A stretch of 23,041 nt of DNA, from assembly GCA_964370305.1 (NCBI GenBank), contig CAYJIU010000022.1:1-23041 (forward strand). The letters are read 5' to 3'. This DNA comes from CAYJAD01 sp964370305. Its GTDB lineage: Bacteria; Desulfobacterota; Desulfovibrionia; Desulfovibrionales; Desulfovibrionaceae. The notes below the pieces were generated by a model that saw nothing but the letters and a program-made list of their open reading frames with translations, did not search any database and had not been told where the DNA came from. A program made the position numbers and the translations under genes. Positions 21,675 to 23,041 of the stretch are shown here, one piece after another; the first letter of the stretch is position 1; the number at the start of each line of letters is the position of its first letter.

Positions 21675-23041
21675 TAAATCTTTGAAAAGTTTGCAATTAT
21701 TGCGAAATATTGGGATTATTGCTCATATTGACGCTGGCAAAACTACGCTTACCGAGCGTGTTTTATTTTATACTCAAAAAATCCATCGCCTTGGTGAAGT
21801 ACACGAAGGCACAGCCACCATGGACTATCTGCCAGAAGAGCAAGAACGAGGCATTACCATTGCCTCAGCTTGCACTCATTGTGAGTGGAATGGGCACAAT
21901 ATTAACATTATTGATACTCCAGGGCATGTGGATTTTACCATTGAAGTTGAGCGTTCTTTGCGTGTTTTAGATGGAGCTGTGGGGGTTTTTTGTGCTGTGG
22001 GTGGGGTGGAGCCACAGTCAGAAACCGTATGGCGGCAGTCAGAGCAATTTCATGTTCCTAAAGTTGCGTTTATAAATAAGGTGGATAGAGCTGGAGCAGA
22101 CTTTGAGTCTGTGCTAATATCCATGCAAAATCGCTTAAACACTACCCCTATTTTATTAAGCATGCCCCTAGGTCAAGGGGAGGATTTTCAAGCCATCTTA
22201 GATATTATTAATGAAGAGCGTGTTAATTTTGCCAGTGAAGACCAAGGCCGCAGTATAACACGCAGCCCTCTAAGCGATGAAGAAGCAGAGCTTCTAGCCC
22301 CATGGCGCGAAAAATTATTGGAAACATTGGCCGAGGCTGATGATGATTTTTTAGAAAACTACCTTGAAGGTAAAAATATTAGCTCCGCTGACATCATTAC
22401 AGCTTTACGTCGTGCTACTATCGCGCGGCATGTAACACCTGTTCTTTGTGGATCTGCCTTGCGCAATGCCGGTGTGCAAATGGTGCTTGATGCTGTGTGC
22501 AATTTGCTCCCAGCGCCACCTGATATACCGCCAGCCATAGCCCTTAATACCAAGGAGCAAGAGCAAGAAATAATCCCAGACCCTAATACGGACTTAACTG
22601 CTTTGGTGTTTAAAATCATCATGGATGCAGGGCGTAAGCTTTCTTTTATGCGTATCTATGCTGGAACCATGCAGGAAGGTAGCAGTTATTATAATAGCAG
22701 TGAGCAATGCGAAGATAGGGTTAATCGTATTTATCGCCTACATGCCGACCATCGTGAACAGCTAAGCCAAGCTGAGTGTGGTGATATTGTTGCGGTTGTG
22801 GGTTTACGTTCAGCTCAAACTGGTTCAACTTATTGCCATAAAAAACACCCCTTGCTTTTAGAAAGCATTGCCCATTATGCACCGGTAATTACTCTGGCCC
22901 TTGAACCACGTAATGCCGATGAAGGCGCAAGTTTAGATGAAGCTTTAAATCGCTACAGCATTGAAGATCCTACCTTAGCCGTAAGTATTGATGAAGGTTC
23001 AGGGCATCGCATGCTTTCTGGTATGGGTGAATTGCATTTAG
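21658..23041 (+). CDS. Elongation factor G paralogue (3' end outside window)
   Basis: A GTPase of the EF-G group, 461 codons visible. G-domain motifs: AHIDAGKT (residues 22-29), RGITI switch I, DTPGH (86-90), NKVD (140-143) and CGSAL (264-268). Domain II follows (LTALVFKIIMDAGRKLSFMRIYAGTM, GDIVAVVGL) and the start of domain III (SGMGELHL). Expected role is ribosome translocation or recycling. Several normally fixed positions differ (NKVDR for NKMDR, CTHCEW after the switch, short sequence in the G' area), suggesting a second-type EF-G rather than the main fusA; no str-operon ribosomal genes are adjacent. ATG at 21658 has AGGAT seven bases upstream and overlaps the HisD-like gene; 21664 is an alternative. 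Confidence 0.88.
   Translation, partial: MSMANNKSLKSLQLLRNIGIIAHIDAGKTTLTERVLFYTQKIHRLGEVHEGTATMDYLPEEQERGITIASACTHCEWNGHNINIIDTPGHVDFTIEVERSLRVLDGAVGVFCAVGGVEPQSETVWRQSEQFHVPKVAFINKVDRAGADFESVLISMQNRLNTTPILLSMPLGQGEDFQAILDIINEERVNFASEDQGRSITRSPLSDEEAELLAPWREKLLETLAEADDDFLENYLEGKNISSADIITALRRATIARHVTPVLCGSALRNAGVQMVLDAVCNLLPAPPDIPPAIALNTKEQEQEIIPDPNTDLTALVFKIIMDAGRKLSFMRIYAGTMQEGSSYYNSSEQCEDRVNRIYRLHADHREQLSQAECGDIVAVVGLRSAQTGSTYCHKKHPLLLESIAHYAPVITLALEPRNADEGASLDEALNRYSIEDPTLAVSIDEGSGHRMLSGMGELHL

Noticed and set aside
21710..21970. 86-codon frame at the start of the EF-G gene
   Set aside because: It is a shifted frame of the EF-G gene, whose GTPase motifs are read in the frame from 21658.

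Overview
The window most resembles a moderately AT-rich deltaproteobacterium of the Desulfovibrio type. This is an inference from a B12-dependent (class II) ribonucleotide reductase, a UPF0280 protein, a FeoB-associated Cys-rich peptide behind a Fur-like promoter, a TSUP sulfur-anion carrier and a second-type EF-G; no rRNA or other taxonomic marker is present.

Layout. (1) 1-257: small iron-transport accessory gene with a Fur-box-like promoter; its 3' end lies in a 46-bp repeat that recurs inverted at 1927-1972. (2) 258-5531: a rearranged Mu-like prophage remnant. It has a Mor-like activator, a small unknown gene and a divergent S24 repressor, and then a late module on the minus strand (GH108 endolysin, DUF2730-like protein, possible small terminase, large terminase, GNAT-like protein). 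No transposase, portal, head or tail genes are seen. Between the two halves sits a 268-bp non-coding element with 10-bp terminal inverted repeats and five stem-loops (1933-2200). (3) 6107-9811: TSUP transporter, then nrdJ and an overlapping YkgJ-type Cys-cluster gene on the minus strand. (4) 10183-11206: tRNA-Leu(UAG) whose 3' end plus 9 bp is repeated exactly 930 bp downstream; the bracketed DNA holds only a RelB/ParE-type toxin-antitoxin pair and a terminator, and no integrase. (5) 11238-18922: surface-glycan locus with one plus-strand GT4 gene and six minus-strand genes, 5'-GT2, GT4, RgpF-like, GT2, RgpF-like, GT4-3', probably one operon. (6) 19053-23041: UPF0280 gene, divergent from a tight three-gene operon of an ornithine-carbamoyltransferase-like protein without its catalytic motifs, a short HisD-like protein, and an EF-G paralogue that runs off the window.

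The most unusual items are the multi-hairpin element and its inverted partner, the integrase-less toxin-antitoxin island in tRNA-Leu, and the pseudoenzyme pair coupled to EF-G. Ordinary parts are the nrdJ region and the individual glycosyltransferases.
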